A stretch of DNA of 64,000 nt from Phymatolithon calcareum (lineage: Eukaryota > Rhodophyta > Florideophyceae > Hapalidiales): NCBI GenBank assembly GCA_977006965.1, contig OZ345354.1, positions 1,302,001 through 1,366,000 of the forward strand, read 5' to 3'. Under the pieces are notes generated by a model. It made no database searches, was not told the origin of the DNA, and saw only the letters and a program-made list of their open reading frames with translations. This document shows, in pieces, positions 52,840-64,000 of this stretch. The first letter of the stretch is position 1. Each line of letters opens with the position of its first letter. The translations under genes were made by a program, and so were the position numbers.

Positions 52840-53530
52840 ATTATTTTCGTAGAATTGCTGGTTTTTATTATGTATTTAGCTAATGCACATCAAATCTATA
52901 TCTCCACTCTAGTTAGTTTCTGCACACCACCTACCTCTTCGCTCAAGCTGCGCGCGCCGAAGACTACTTAATGAGCTCCTGGCCTGAGCCGAATAGTTCA
53001 ACACAGAACACAAATCGAAACTCACGTCAAGGTAAAGTTAAGCACGCAACGCTTCTGTGGCGTCCAAATGCCACTATCATACCCTCCATCCTATAAGACT
53101 TAGCTCCCTTCAAATTGTCATTATAGCTTGCATTTACAGCAGGCCCTTACAAATAGCATTACAGTCATTACAGTACCGTAGGTTTCGATGCGTACTTACA
53201 CCATGAAGGATCAACAAGGACAAACCCTAGAACCACTGCTTACAGCTGCTTACATCGTGCAACTTACAGCTTACATGTGCTTCCATTGATGCATTTCTCA
53301 TACTTCCAAGTCATCCTTTGATCCTATTCTTTTTCTATAAAGGTCGCCGCTTCGCGACGCCCTCGGCTTTTGCCAGGGAACAACCCGACCACAGCCAGTG
53401 TGCCAACTTGTGCGTTTCAAACTCACAGCTTCTTTGATTTTACGTTTTCCACCAATTCCAACAAATTCCAATCCATATTCAACAAGCCAAATAGTTCCAC
53501 AATCAGGGTTTCATTAAATATAACGGGGAT
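52840..53530 (+). repeat. Diverged LTR, family B, copy 3, with insertion
   Basis: 52860-53060 aligns with the middle of the family B LTRs (GCCGAAGACTACTTAA, then GAGCCGAATAG, then AAGTTAAGCACGCAACGCTTCTG). The end resumes at about 53425 (CAGCTTCTTTGATTTT ... TTCCACCAATTCCAACA). About 360 bp of unrelated sequence lie between. Confidence 0.5.
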
Positions 53531-53691
53531 TACCGTCTACGGCAATATAAGGCAATACGTATCGTATTTCTTCCGCGGTACGTACGGAAATACGTATTGA
53601 AAGTTCTATAGAGTGTCTCTCAGACTCATGTCCGCCAGACACACGGACGTTTTCCGTGTGGCCACACCTAGAATTTCTATAAATTCATGCA

Positions 53692-54126
53692 GTGGAAGTG
53701 TGTGTAGAATGTCAACCACGATCCTTTTTTATACGGATCATCTCACGTACTCCAGCTGGTGAAGACGCTATGCCAGAAGAAGTTAAGCGCCCCGAGACAC
53801 GATCCATCGTCGGGATGCTGATGACAAAGCACTCTGATGTCGCGTGCGATGTACGACCTAAGAAAGGAGGACCAGAGCGACGAAATGTCTTACACTTTGA
53901 ATATGTGTGCCCTCTTGGCGACAACTGCAAGAAAGATGGGAAAGTCAAATTTGAGAAAGGAACGGGGTGCACGAATGCATTCAAGCACTTGCTTGTTAAT
54001 AAGAGCTACTGGGGTTTAGAGACTGTTTGCAAAGCGATGAAAAAGTCTCGTAGTGAAAAGGTTAAGGCTCACATCGAAGAAGACTCCGAACAGGTCTCGA
54101 TTCACGTTGTCAAGGGAGCAGACTAG
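53692..54126 (+). CDS. BED-like zinc-finger ORF, diverged relative
   Basis: 144 residues; an in-frame ATG at 53770 could also be the start. The finger CPLGDNCKKDGKVKFEKGTG, then CTNAFKHL, corresponds to that of the ORFs at 20100-20435 and 26310-26645, with the same EKGTG and the N-x3-HL spacing. N-terminal to it is a Lys/Arg-rich linker (RPKKGGPERRN). The stop TAG immediately abuts the TA where the next MITE is inserted. Probably the N-terminal piece of a transposase of the same family; no catalytic part is seen. Confidence 0.5.
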   Translation: MEVCVECQPRSFFIRIISRTPAGEDAMPEEVKRPETRSIVGMLMTKHSDVACDVRPKKGGPERRNVLHFEYVCPLGDNCKKDGKVKFEKGTGCTNAFKHLLVNKSYWGLETVCKAMKKSRSEKVKAHIEEDSEQVSIHVVKGAD

Positions 54127-54128
54127 TA

Positions 54129-54705
54129 CAGGGGGTCCTCGGATTAAGGGTCGTGTTGCAACAGACCCTTAATCCGAATCACCCCCTATTTCGAATCACG
54201 GCTATGACAAATTTAGCCACATGGCACGGAGAACTAGACAAATATTAAGATCAGTGCAGAACAATAATTAAAATATTAACTGTAAACTTTTAAAAGGTTT
54301 CCCTTCTGAAATACGCTAAAATCTCGACACGCTGCACGCTGATGCACTTGGAAGCAGTTCAATTTATATACAAATCGTTACTTCCATTGAAACAACAACG
54401 TAGCCGAATAAGCTGCCTCAACCATACGCACAAATTTATGGACAATCCTTGAAAATTTTCTAGAAATAAGTTTCTTTGTGTAGTATCCGTAATTTTTCTG
54501 TAAACTTCTCATTATGGCAGAAATGTTTATCTGGTTTTTTGTCGAGAACTTTAAAACTCAGCCAATCCAATGATCCGAGCTATGAGATTTATAGGCACTG
54601 CACTAACTCCTGGTGTTCACACTACAAATATCATATTTAGATGAAATTGACCCTTAATCCGAATCAGCCCCTAAAATTGAGCACCCTTAATCCGAGGACC
54701 CCTTG
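54129..54705. mobile_element. TA-flanked MITE with CAGGGGGTCC ends
   Basis: 577 bp, with TA at 54127-54128 and 54706-54707. The inverted ends CAGGGGGTCCTCGGATTAAG differ at one position over 24 bp. A second, subterminal pair (CCCTTAATCCGAATCA) is at about 54166 and 54650. No ORF of substance. The TA duplication and CAGG end suggest a pogo/Tigger-mobilised element. Confidence 0.88.
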
Positions 54706-54969
54706 TATATGTACGAAATTTTGTATTGAACCAAGCGAAGTAAACTGGTATGGAATTGTGTACTGGAACACGGATGCCAATACGTACCCGTTATATTTAA
54801 TGGAACCCTGTCCACAATGGGTGCTTAACAATACTGCTCTATGTCTGGCGAGTAAATAGAATCAGAGGCAGGCGCGCGTTTTTTCTACAAAATGCGAGCG
54901 CTGCCGCTCCAAGACTGGTAGAGAATCTGGAAGGACGACAGTACAGTGTAAGGTGGACTTGAGTGTACA

Positions 54970-55057
54970 GTCGTGACCTATCCTGTGATTGGTACTGCCC
55001 CGTATGATAATGTACACAGTATCATACGAGGCAGTATCAATCACAGAATAGTTCACG
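54970..55057. repeat. 88-bp hairpin
   Basis: Arms 54970-55007 and 55020-55057 pair through GTCGTGA, CTGTGATTG and CGTATGATA blocks with a few mismatches and a short loop, ATGTACACAG. No function assigned. Confidence 0.75.
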
Positions 55058-55059
55058 AC

Positions 55060-55612
55060 AATACTGATCAAACGGCAATCATAACGTATACGAGTCTAGA
55101 GTTAACGGAACTCATTCAAATCATCTAATCATTAACTGGCTCTACTTCGGAACGCCTGGTGACAGTATAAATGCAGTCGACAAACTTGTAGGTTGCATAC
55201 TATCCTTAAAATGCATGACAGATACTGAATTTCTAACGTTATTAGGCTTTTAATGAGGTATTAACTTCATGGCGCTATCCATGTTCTTTCTTTTCTCTCG
55301 TATGGCGCAGAACAGATCGATCTGCCATGTGTAGGGCTTAACCGTGTTGCTCTTTCCAATGTGTTCGATGTGACATGCTGGCGTAAAGAGCAAAGATATC
55401 CAATTCCTGGATAAATTATGAAAAGTAGCATAATTTCGAGTCTACGAACTGACCACGAAATTTTACAACCGTTCAGCGAGGACAGATAAGACAGATAGAT
55501 AAACCTTAACACGTTCTTACTTCTAGACCTCCCTCTGGAGCACTGATATTGTTATACACAGATGGTGGAGCAATTTTGGTTGGGTGCAATTTAGATTGAA
55601 TTTGTAGGAACA
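55060..55612. other. No recognisable feature
   Basis: Only short ORFs; no repeat pairing noticed. Confidence 0.3.
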
Positions 55613-56019
55613 TGTTAGATGTGAGGCACGGAGGTATAAGGCTAGCTGTCCTTATACCTGTAAATGTGCTGCACGGGAGGCATAAGGCTAGCTGTCCTTT
55701 CTCCTTAACGGCTTTCGTAACTGTAATTAGTGTGATAATTGGGTTTTTTAATATGTATTTAACAAATGCACAGCAGTTCTATACCCTCCGCTTTAGACTC
55801 CACTACTTAGTTAGCGCTTTCTGCGCGAAGCCGAAGACTACTTAAGCAGCTACAAGCCGGGGCCGAGTAGCTCGGACAAGAAAAAAACTCAGAACCAAAC
55901 CACAAGGAAAGTCAACGCTTCTTTGCTTTTCCGTGTTTCAACATTTCCACCACATTCCAACCTATTTTTCAACCAACTAGAATCGTGCCACCATCGATTC
56001 ATTCTGGTGTATAACAACA
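55613..56019 (+). repeat. LTR, family B, copy 2
   Basis: 407 bp from TGTTAGATGTG to ATAACAACA, aligned end to end with 17472-17883. The flanks GAACA (left) and GAACG (right) agree at 4 of 5 bases, compatible with a decayed target duplication of a solo LTR. Confidence 0.7.
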
Positions 56020-58203
56020 GAACGCGTTGGAACTGTTGTGAATTAAACAGAAATTCCTCTCCGTGGCTCCCGTCTGCACTGATTCTGACTACGTATAGCA
56101 AATAATTGATTGGATGATTGGATTGTTGTGTTAACCCTAGACTCGTAACCGTCATGATTCTTGTTTTGATTAGTAATGTAGTGAACTCTCCTTTGTTTTA
56201 TACTAGCTCGCATGAAGATGCACACAAGTCTACCTTACACTAAGCCGTTATAAAGTAAAGCTCGCTGCCGCTTCTAGGGTGGTAGTGCTTGTCGTTTGTA
56301 GGTATATAATTTGCTCTCGCCTCCAACACAAGCCACGTCGGTAGACAAACACACAGTAAAGCCGGGCGCCCACGACCGGGGCGAGGCTGCAACGCTGTGT
56401 ATACGTGTCAACCACCGCCTCTCTATGCCTCACAGAATATCATCGGTCCTTCTCCTGTGCCGCCCCGCTGGGCCTATAAGAGACATTCGCGAATCAGCTT
56501 CCGCCCTAGCGCCATGTAACTAACTCTCTGGACTGCCGTCGCCCGTTGGCCCCTTGACTCGAGGGAGGGGGAGTGCTCCTTGTGCTATTTTCTCGCCCTG
56601 GTGCCCCCGCTCCAAGAAAGCTCATAACTCGGGCTAACTCAGTCGCAGACACTCAGTTTGGGCTTCCTCGGGCCCTTGAGCAAGGTGCTTATCTCGACTC
56701 TGCTGCCCTGGTCACTCTTTTAGGTTCTCCCAGTCAGCGAGCAGAAAAGTCAGTCCTCGAAGAATCCTTCTCCGTCTTCTTGGTTCCTCTGGTGTTTTGA
56801 TTTGTCCTAACTGCGGAGCGACTTCTCTAATTACTTTTGTTGTTCAACAGTGTCGTCTAAGGACCCTCATGTCTCCCGAATCTTCGTCGTCCAAGTCGAC
56901 CGACGACAGTGCACCGCCTTCTACTGTCGGTCCTGAACATGCTAGCCTTTAGCGCGAGTACATCACTCGCGTCGTTTCCCAACGAAGGCACGTTTTAGAG
57001 AACCGATTTTAATTGCTTCCAGCTTTCAAGAAGCAGCGCAGTAAGACCCGGATCTCGTCGATCGCACCATCTGCCGCGAGATAGTACCGATGAGCTCGAG
57101 ACCGCTACTTCGCCCTGTCCTTAAGGATCAAGGCGAACACGCTACCGGCCCTAGCCCCAAAAAACTACTCGCAGAATTAAGTCGGTTTCCTTTCGGCCAA
57201 ATCAAGAGTACGAAGAAAATGGCATGTTGTTTGCGGTTTCTGTCAGAAGGTTGCTGAAAGCGAGAAAACATACGGTGACCACCAGAGTATCTCATGGCAT
57301 CATCGTGCAAAACACTTAACGAACGTACCCTCGAATCTCGCCTGTCCCTGTGGTCGTCCTTTCCAGAACAAGACCCACGGTTAACCCAAGGAAAACACTT
57401 GCTCGAATATATCCCTTTGTTTTATCTCTTTTTCATTGTTACGTATTGATTTCCTTGATTGATAGTTCTTAAAAAACCTTCTTTCCACTTCTTCGCAACC
57501 ATGTCAAATAACGACGAAAACGCAACCTCTTCTGATGATAACATCATTCGACCCAACCACACCATCATTGAGATTGTGAAGATATTCCTTACTGAGCAAG
57601 AGACAATGAGATTCTGAAAGCTGTTATAGGATTCATTTCTGCAGACACTGCCTACTCAAGTGTACTTTCGAGAATTCTTGAAGAACAGAAGGGTTGTCTT
57701 TCCTTCCGGTATGTATGTACAAGACGCATTATGAAGCCTGCTCCCTCCCGCAGTTGCTGCTCCAAACCCCGCACCATCCGCCACCGCCGCTGCCGTCGTT
57801 TTCGCCACAGTTGTTTCTCAAGATGCTCGAATTTCCTCAGCTATGCACTGTGCAAATAATAACGTCGAGCTTCCAGACCTTGCACCCCTGCAGAACATGG
57901 AGAATATGCTCGATTCCCGCCTTCTGCAATATCTGCTACTTCTGCCGAACTAGCTGATCACATATCCAACATTCAAGACGCCTCTCCCTCTCCAAATCCT
58001 AGTCCATCTGACAACCAAGGAGCACCAGGAAACCGATTCCTGGCAACTGGGAGATAGTTCACAGGGATTTGTTTATTTTGACAAGTGTCATGACACCGCT
58101 GGTTACGATTCCCAGACAGAAAAAAACTCGAGTTTTTTACATACGTAGTTCGAGTGTTTGTGCGAGGGGTAGACCCACGTTCAGGACAAGAACCATTGGT
58201 ATC
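56020..58203 (+). other. Probable old retroelement debris
   Basis: Short coding-like stretches in changing frames: 56881-56950 (MSPESSSSKSTDDSAPP), and 57502-58050 (MSNNDENATSSDDNIIRPN, later an Ala/Val-rich then Pro/Ser-rich part). Composition recalls a gag linker, but no knuckle or enzyme domain survives. No host gene recognised. Confidence 0.3.
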
Positions 58204-58641
58204 ATGACAAAGCAAGACGATGCAAATGCAAATGAGACGCCCATGATACCACACGCGAACTTGCAAGCTGCTGATCAAGCCGATCTGCATCGCGAACGCG
58301 TGCCTCTGAGCTGTACGAAGGCGTTCGACAGCGTATACTTCTGCTATTCTCCGTTCCACCAGGGACGGCAGTACTACGTCAGCGGGCAATTGGACGACTG
58401 TCGCGTTCGTTTGCGCCGCTTTCGCATGTGCATGATGTCCCGCTTTCGTGGGCAGGACGATTCTGAGCGATTGTACGCGGCAGAGGATGCGGCGGAGAAA
58501 GCCAAGGTCGAAACCAAGCCCATGTGGGAACTCCGTCCTGAGTTTGTGGCTAGTGTTCAGGAACATGATCGCCTAGAGCGTCAAAAGAGGAAGGAGAATA
58601 ATGAGCGGGCAGATAGTGAGCTGGAAAACTGGTGGACATGA
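58204..58641 (+). CDS. Twin-CX9C protein, DUF3128/Emi1-like
   Basis: I place the start at the ATG at 58204 (145 residues) rather than 58069, because upstream residues look like untranslated repeat text. SCTKAFDSVYFCYSP and LDDCRVRLRRFRMCMMSRF give two C-x9-C pairs (Cys37/47 and Cys66/76). These, with the Cys-x-x-AFD start and the aromatic-rich HQGRQYYVSGQLD link, match the DUF3128 family (yeast Emi1). Twin-CX9C proteins are usually oxidised by Mia40 in the mitochondrial intermembrane space. The C-terminal half is charged and helical (ERQKRKENNERADSELE). Convergent with the sigma-factor gene. Confidence 0.78.
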   Translation: MTKQDDANANETPMIPHANLQAADQADLHRERVPLSCTKAFDSVYFCYSPFHQGRQYYVSGQLDDCRVRLRRFRMCMMSRFRGQDDSERLYAAEDAAEKAKVETKPMWELRPEFVASVQEHDRLERQKRKENNERADSELENWWT

Positions 58642-59120
58642 TTTATTCGCGGTAGGTGTTTGATCCGTCGGCAGAACGATTTTCAAATTAGTTTTTTGGG
58701 ATGCTGTCCAGTTTGAAATATGTTTTATTCGGACTTAGGTGACTTGAGGTTAGCCAAATACTTTTCTCTTTTCTCGCCGGAACTGGTTAGGACTGTATTT
58801 TATTCCCCTTTGTCGCTTAATCAATGGGAAGGGCACTAGCCAGGTAGCACGTAACCTCAGGGTGACAGTGTCAAGAAAATTAGTTATAAGGCAAGTTGAA
58901 ATGCAAAACGAGTCCTGGCAAAAATTCTACGAGGAGCACTAACAAATGTTGTGGGACAGTTACCAAAAATACACATTAGCCCGTCAACCTCTGTGCAACA
59001 CCAACAACTCTAGCTCCGCAACAGCAACGATTTTAGATCAACACAGGTTCTTGGGTAATTAACATACAAACGCGTCGTCGAAGCAACCTATGTTCCAAAA
59101 TTTTGCGTTCTCCTCGCCAT
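58642..59120. other. Convergent 3' intergenic region
   Basis: 480 bp between the ends of the twin-CX9C gene and the sigma-factor gene, so both transcripts should terminate here. No other feature seen. Confidence 0.4.
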
Positions 59121-60854
59121 CTAAATGTCATCGTATACATACTCGCGGAGCCCGGCGTTTCGATTGGGATGGCGCAATTTCCGCAATGCCTTCGCTTCGA
59201 TCTGTCGGATACGCTCTCTTGTAACCGCAAACATCACTCCAATTTCTTCAAGCGTCTTCATCCGTCCATCATCGAAGCCGTAGCGCATACGCACAACATC
59301 GCGTTCACGGGGGCTGAGGGTATTGAGAACATTCTCCAGGTCTTCGCGCATTAGCGATTTGACAGTGTTCTCCTCCGGAGAGTCTCCATTCCAAACGATG
59401 AATGATCCTAAAGTTGCAGTGGAGTCCGATGGGGTTCGACTGATTGGAGTTTCCAAACTCAATGTGGCGCGGCTAGATCGTCCCAAGAAGCGCAATTTTT
59501 CAACCGTAATCCCCATTTTTTCTGAAATCTCTTGTTCAGTCGGCTGCCTGTTCAGATCGATCTGAAGCGTCTTGGTGACTTTCTTAATCCCGGCTATGGT
59601 ATCATTTACGTGCACGGGTAGCCGAATAGGTCGAGAATGGTCTGCAATAGCTCGAGTGATCGCCTGCCGGATCCACCAGGTCGCATAGGTCGAAAATTTG
59701 AAGCCCTTGTCAGCATCAAACTTCTCCGCGCCTCGAATGAGCCCAATGCTGCCCTCCTGAATAAGATCTTGAAAAGTGAGCCCTCTATTCAGATATTTCT
59801 TCGCGATAGAAACGACAAGACGCAAATTCGCTGCCACCATGTGCTCCTTCGCTCGAAGTCCACGTCGTAGGGTGTCGCGAAAAACACTGACATCTACCCC
59901 AGCCATATTCGCCCATTCTGAAGAAGAAGGTTCCTTCCCATGCTCGCTCTTATATTCGATAGATATCCGCTCTAGTTCCAACAGGCGAGAGATGTCACGC
60001 GCGAGGGATACCTCGGTATCCGCATCAAGCAATTTCACTTGGCCAATTTCATGCAGATACGACCGGATGGAGTCTTCGGACCCGCCACGCTTTTTCGCAG
60101 CAACTGCTCGTTTCCTTCGTGCATTTGGCGGAGCTTCAGGTGCCTTCTTTGCTTCCGTTACTGTTCTTGACGCCACGGGCTTTGCTTTGCGGGGCTTGCG
60201 CGCACCTCGCGCCACGCCGGACCCATCATCGTAGTACAGCTCGCGCACTCGGTCCTCCGCTGCGACAGTGGAAAATCCAACCGGTGGGGTTCTTGATCGG
60301 ATGGGCACGTAATTTGTTTGTTTCACAACTCCACCTTCTGGTTGTGGTGGCGCAGGCGGTGCGTCCGGCACCTCGGCGGGCGGCGCGTCCGGTACCTTGA
60401 CCGGCGGTGCGACGGTTCGAGATTCCACTGCAGGCCACGAAAGTTTGGCCGGGACGTCATTTGTTGGGGTTGACGGCTTGGGTGGAGCCAAAACGGAGCG
60501 ACCGGAAGGCGCCTCTACTGATGGCCAAGCAGAAGGTGCAAATGAGGGCACCGCAGTTGACGTTTGTTTGGCGACATCTTCCGCTACACGAACCCTGCTT
60601 GGTGGAGCACGAATCATTGTCGGTGGCCGATGACGAGTGCAATGCACGGTCGAGGCATTGCCGGTACGAATCGGCAGCGACGGTGCAGGGACGAAGCCCA
60701 CAGCTCCAGATAGCGCCAGGGAATCGCTTTCCGCCAAGGGCGGCATATCGATGGTTAGATGTTGGGTTTCCGATTCGATGCGGAAGGGCCGATGAGCAGG
60801 AGGCGAACTGGGATGAGGATGAATGTGCAGTAAAGTAGATGAGAGGGAGGTCAA
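59121..60854 (-). CDS. Plastid RNA polymerase sigma-70 factor
   Basis: A single exon of 577 residues. Residues 1-255 are a Pro/Ala-rich leader with a duplicated PDAPPA unit (about 155-170). Region 1.2 begins at [15 protein letters not shown] (262-276). Region 2 has [19 protein letters not shown] (343-361), [13 protein letters not shown] and [15 protein letters not shown] (-10 recognition, 385-399). Region 3 covers 410-490, and region 4 has the helix-turn-helix [19 protein letters not shown] (535-553) that reads -35. It would guide the plastid-encoded polymerase to promoters. An alternative start at Met37 would put GFVPAPS close to the N-terminus, as in red-algal transit peptides. Confidence 0.95.
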   Translation of the reverse strand: MTSLSSTLLHIHPHPSSPPAHRPFRIESETQHLTIDMPPLAESDSLALSGAVGFVPAPSLPIRTGNASTVHCTRHRPPTMIRAPPSRVRVAEDVAKQTSTAVPSFAPSAWPSVEAPSGRSVLAPPKPSTPTNDVPAKLSWPAVESRTVAPPVKVPDAPPAEVPDAPPAPPQPEGGVVKQTNYVPIRSRTPPVGFSTVAAEDRVRELYYDDGSGVARGARKPRKAKPVASRTVTEAKKAPEAPPNARRKRAVAAKKRGGSEDSIRSYLHEIGQVKLLDADTEVSLARDISRLLELERISIEYKSEHGKEPSSSEWANMAGVDVSVFRDTLRRGLRAKEHMVAANLRLVVSIAKKYLNRGLTFQDLIQEGSIGLIRGAEKFDADKGFKFSTYATWWIRQAITRAIADHSRPIRLPVHVNDTIAGIKKVTKTLQIDLNRQPTEQEISEKMGITVEKLRFLGRSSRATLSLETPISRTPSDSTATLGSFIVWNGDSPEENTVKSLMREDLENVLNTLSPRERDVVRMRYGFDDGRMKTLEEIGVMFAVTRERIRQIEAKALRKLRHPNRNAGLREYVYDDI

Positions 60855-63066
60855 CTCTGATAAGTGTGCTCAGCCTGTAACATGCTTAATTTTAAGGGCG
60901 ATTTAGAGTGTGGGAGCGCCGATCGCGGAATATGTGACCTCGCGCCGTCGAGGGCTTAATTTTTGGAAAAAAATCCGAAGATTATGCCCAGATTGCTGCT
61001 TTCGTGGAGAAATTGTTTCAAAGTTTCCATTCGTTGAACAATCTCCTCGAGTCTATCATACTGGCAGTATGGAAGATAAAGCGACACCTGTCCACCAATT
61101 ACAACGATTCAGGTATGATATCTTAGGGTGGCTTTTTGGCCACGAATATCTGAGCAGCAACCAATGAACAAAAACTGAAATTAACCAGAACCAATCAAGC
61201 TTCAGGGCAGAATGCTTCATGTGTTCACAACACGTGTCATCTGGGTTCTGCGAGATTGAGTTTTTTGGCTCTTGTTGTCCATCTCGCCGCCTGTTATGCC
61301 TTCTACCTATGCCTGGCATTCTATCGATACCGGCTTCAAATTTGCTTCTTGAAAGCCAATCATTAAGTGGAAGAGCATAATGATTATGCCTTTCCACTCC
61401 CCACATTCGCCCATGGACCTCTGATTGTAGACTCTTGCCCAAGTGCGTACGTCACCTATTGCCGCTCCCGACATTGTGACGCTTGATTGATATCATGACT
61501 GTTCCTCATATTCAACCACACCGAATTCTTGTCGTGGTCACACGAGAATCCATACTCGCTTGCTTTATTGCAGAAAACGTTAACTATAGCAAATTCAATC
61601 TGCTCTGCAGGACGCTTAACAGATCGGTTTGAGAGCTCCCTCAACTACTCAATAACATCTGAGATGGCATGCATCTGGAGAAAGCACGCGCTCAACTTCC
61701 GATGTATTGGAGATTTGGTACTCTGCAATTCTCATTTCACAACGTCATAATTCTCTTCTCGTCCCTACTAGGCACTTCATAGCACCACTTTTGCTCTTCG
61801 TTGAATCGATTCTTTTTCTCCTCATGCTATTGTTCTTGTTGGTAAAAATCTTGTGTACTGGTAAGTTACATATTTCCGTTTCTGCATCGAGAATCCTTTT
61901 TCTCTGCGCCGTAAGAGTGACGAGGTCTAGAGTCACACTTGACTGTTGAACTCGTAAATGAACGAGATTCCTTCAGACTCCACACCAAAGGCCCCAGCAT
62001 TATTGTTTTTTCAGTACATCATGCCCATGTTCGAGCTGAACTGCAGGAGAGGTTTCAATGCATTTGTCCTCTTCGTCTCCGTCGTCCAGGTTCAACAAAT
62101 TTTTCGTCTCTATTATTTAAGCGTGTTGCACCCTCAGGATCGGCAAGTTAGTCGGCACTCGCTGAGACTATATCGCGATTCATCTTCTGAACTCCGGCGT
62201 GGAGTACATGTGAGGTTGATGCAGCACGCGGAGCGTTGACCAAAAGGTAGCGGAGTTCTTCGTTTTGGTTGACAAGGATGGTGGGTGCAGAGGGTGCAGC
62301 AGTGAAGAGGAAAGGTGGTGTTGAGTGGGCGGTTGAAGCAGGGATGGTTGGTGGTCAGCGATCTTTGGATCGATGATGTTTCGGGTGGGGCGGGGTGAGA
62401 AGAAGCGGGAGGTTTAGTCGAGGGTGCTCTGTGTTTCCGGTGCGATGGAGCGATTCTCTGCATGTAGCGCGGGTCGTAGGTTGGTAGGCGCGGTGGCGAC
62501 GGCGTCGACGGCGGTGCACATGGGGTAAAAATTTAGAGGAGGCGTTTTGGCAAGCGTCGCGATTGGAGCGCTCCGTTTTTTAGTCGCGGACAATTTCTGG
62601 TCAAGCAAGATGGACACTGTTCTAAAAATTGAGCATCAGATATCTCTGCCAGTCGATGATAATATCGCTTACCTGACCCAAGGATTCTGCCTGCGATTCG
62701 CAATCAAGGCCTACCCTAGGGTTGGGCGTCGCATATTGCTTTCAGCTGACAAGGATTCCGGACACTCAGTATGTGTAATGACGGTGACTTCTGACTGCGA
62801 TTCGCTGTGTCGAACTCAGAGAATCGCAACCAGCGCCCAGCCTTGAGCTGGGCGAATGGTACATAATCAAACTCACCCCATGTACTCACTCTGAAGCAAA
62901 ATCACTGATCTGCGCCAGAGTCGAGTCGATTGGACTGAGCTGCATGGCTCAACGTCCATCGTTTGTAGGCTTCAACATGCTAGTGCGGATTGAGGTTGTG
63001 TGGGATACAGAAAATGGCAACGCGGCATCGACAAGTTGCATTTCGGTTTTTGTGTGTATAGACGAA
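60855..63066. other. Long region with no recognisable gene
   Basis: It contains the upstream region of the sigma-factor gene (60855-61000) and scattered ORFs under 130 codons (for example 61056-61442 minus). At 62190-62520 the plus strand is strongly G-rich (GGTGGTGTTGAGTGGGCGG-like). No domain or repeat pair was identified. Confidence 0.35.
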
Positions 63067-63805
63067 TGTCGCGCCCGCTGTTATGTCGCTGTCCCAAGGC
63101 GGTCGCTTATTCCTCTCGCGACTGTACGCCGCACAACTTGGATCGCGATAGTCAGGTAGGTGATCTGTTGGGCCATACGGGCACGTGTCTCTCGTGTGTC
63201 TATGCGCTGTATGGCTGTCTTTCGCGTAGGTTGTAGTATATAAGGTAGTTAGTTCCTTCCTCTGCGTAAAGGAAGGTGGGGAGTTCTTCGGATTTCGGCT
63301 CGACAGCTCGGATCGTCGCACACTCAACATCGCCTGCACGTCCCTTCGACCACGCGGAGTCGGAGTTCTTCCCACCCTTCTTGTTCGCAACCTGCGCCTC
63401 GCAAGCAAGCACGGAGACATTCGTGTACAAGTTCCTCTTTTCCTTTTTTCGTGCGCTCGTCTCAAGGTCGACGACCAAGCCAATGTCGCCGCTGTAAGAT
63501 GACGTCGTCCCAGCCCTTCTTGATCGCAAACGTTTTGCCGCACAAGCCAGTTCGGTGACAATCGCACTCAAGGTCCCTTACTCCTTTTCGCGCGCCTGTC
63601 TCAAGGTCGACGGCCACGCCAAGGTCACCGCCGGAGGACGGCGCCGACGTCTACACGCTTACTCAGTCTGGTACCTCTTGGGGTTCTGTTGGCTTGTCTT
63701 TCTTCCTCCTCTTTCTGTCTAGTCTCTCCCGCTGTTTTCTGCTCTCTCCTTTCTTGGGCTTCTCTCACCCATGTGGCGTCGGGTTCTTTTGAGCCTGGCG
63801 CTACA
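63067..63805 (-). repeat. Solo LTR, family A, 739 bp, ACGAA target duplication
   Basis: The minus-strand copy of the LTR at 48133-49200. It ends TGTCGCGCCCGC (plus-strand left end) and GAGCCTGGCGCTACA (right end), with ACGAA at 63062-63066 and 63806-63810. It lacks most of the internal 160-bp duplications of the longer copy. Apparent ORFs (62980-63567, 63200-63571, 63625-63921) are LTR text. Confidence 0.92.
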
Positions 63806-64000
63806 ACGAATTTCAGGGATGCGGCGCTTATTAGAGGTTGCCGTTCTTCCGAAGCCAGAGGTGAAAAGGAAGCAGGTCTACATAGCTGTGGTCGACCTCT
63901 CTGTATAAAACAATACCTCATTTCTGAACGTGCTCTCCACCCGGAGGATTCGCGTGTTTCAAATAAGTACAGAATTTGGAGCGGGAGCCTTTGGTTGCAG

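Noticed and set aside
57973-58566. 197-codon minus-strand ORF
   Set aside because: Antisense to the twin-CX9C gene, which has a clear family match on the plus strand.
62980-63567. 195-codon minus-strand ORF
   Set aside because: Covers the solo LTR 63067-63805 and crosses its border; no domain.
1-64000. tRNA, rRNA or CRISPR features
   Set aside because: No cloverleaf with a GTTCRA loop and matching stems, no rRNA segments and no regularly spaced repeats were found by eye; a tRNAscan/Infernal run would be decisive.

Overview
The window looks like nuclear DNA of a multicellular (florideophyte-type) red alga. The evidence is a nucleus-encoded plastid sigma-70 factor, eukaryotic housekeeping genes (Rab7, Mo25/CAB39, TMEM222/RTE1, an LTA4 hydrolase-type aminopeptidase, a P450), few and very short introns (78-164 nt), and compact gene clusters separated by dense transposon wreckage. 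The species assignment is inference; a Chondrus-like genome would fit.

Layout. 1-5552: a degenerate LINE carrying a 780-bp palindrome and, in its 3' hairpin, a second truncated LINE. 5912-6846: a TIR transposon with CAGGGG ends. 7095-12874: a nearly complete Ty3/gypsy chromovirus (minus strand) with 480-bp LTRs and a 5-bp target duplication. 13831-17010: a tandem repeat, a hairpin cluster and LINE scraps. 17891-27339: a 9.4-kb structure with ~1.08-kb inverted arms. Its left arm is split by an internally deleted pogo element; its interior holds a palindrome-rich TA-flanked MITE, a Mutator-like remnant and a long broken minus-strand reading frame. 27382-27738: a small relative with the same CAGGGG ends.

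28822-38986 is the gene island: LTA4H-type peptidase (-), a small possibly plastid-targeted protein (+), a trypsin-fold protein with cysteine as nucleophile (-), TMEM222/RTE1 (-), Mo25 (+), Rab7 (+), an RTE-type LINE fragment (-), and an FLZ-like zinc-finger protein (-). 39265-45176 is mostly repeat debris, including one LINE inserted in another. 45177-46700 is an intact single-exon P450. About 47950-51340 is a LINE split by a 1,068-bp solo LTR and a fold-back element. 52840-58060 holds old LTRs, a BED-like zinc-finger ORF, a TA-flanked MITE and retroelement debris. 58204-60854 holds two convergent host genes: a twin-CX9C (DUF3128/Emi1-like) protein (+) and the plastid sigma factor (-). 63067-63805 is a second solo LTR of the family seen at 48133.

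The host genes do not form one pathway. They cover vesicle traffic, kinase scaffolding, plastid transcription, peptide processing and probable mitochondrial intermembrane-space proteins. Splice junctions for four genes were inferred by eye from GT-AG sites that restore family-conserved sequence. No tRNA, rRNA or CRISPR array was recognised.
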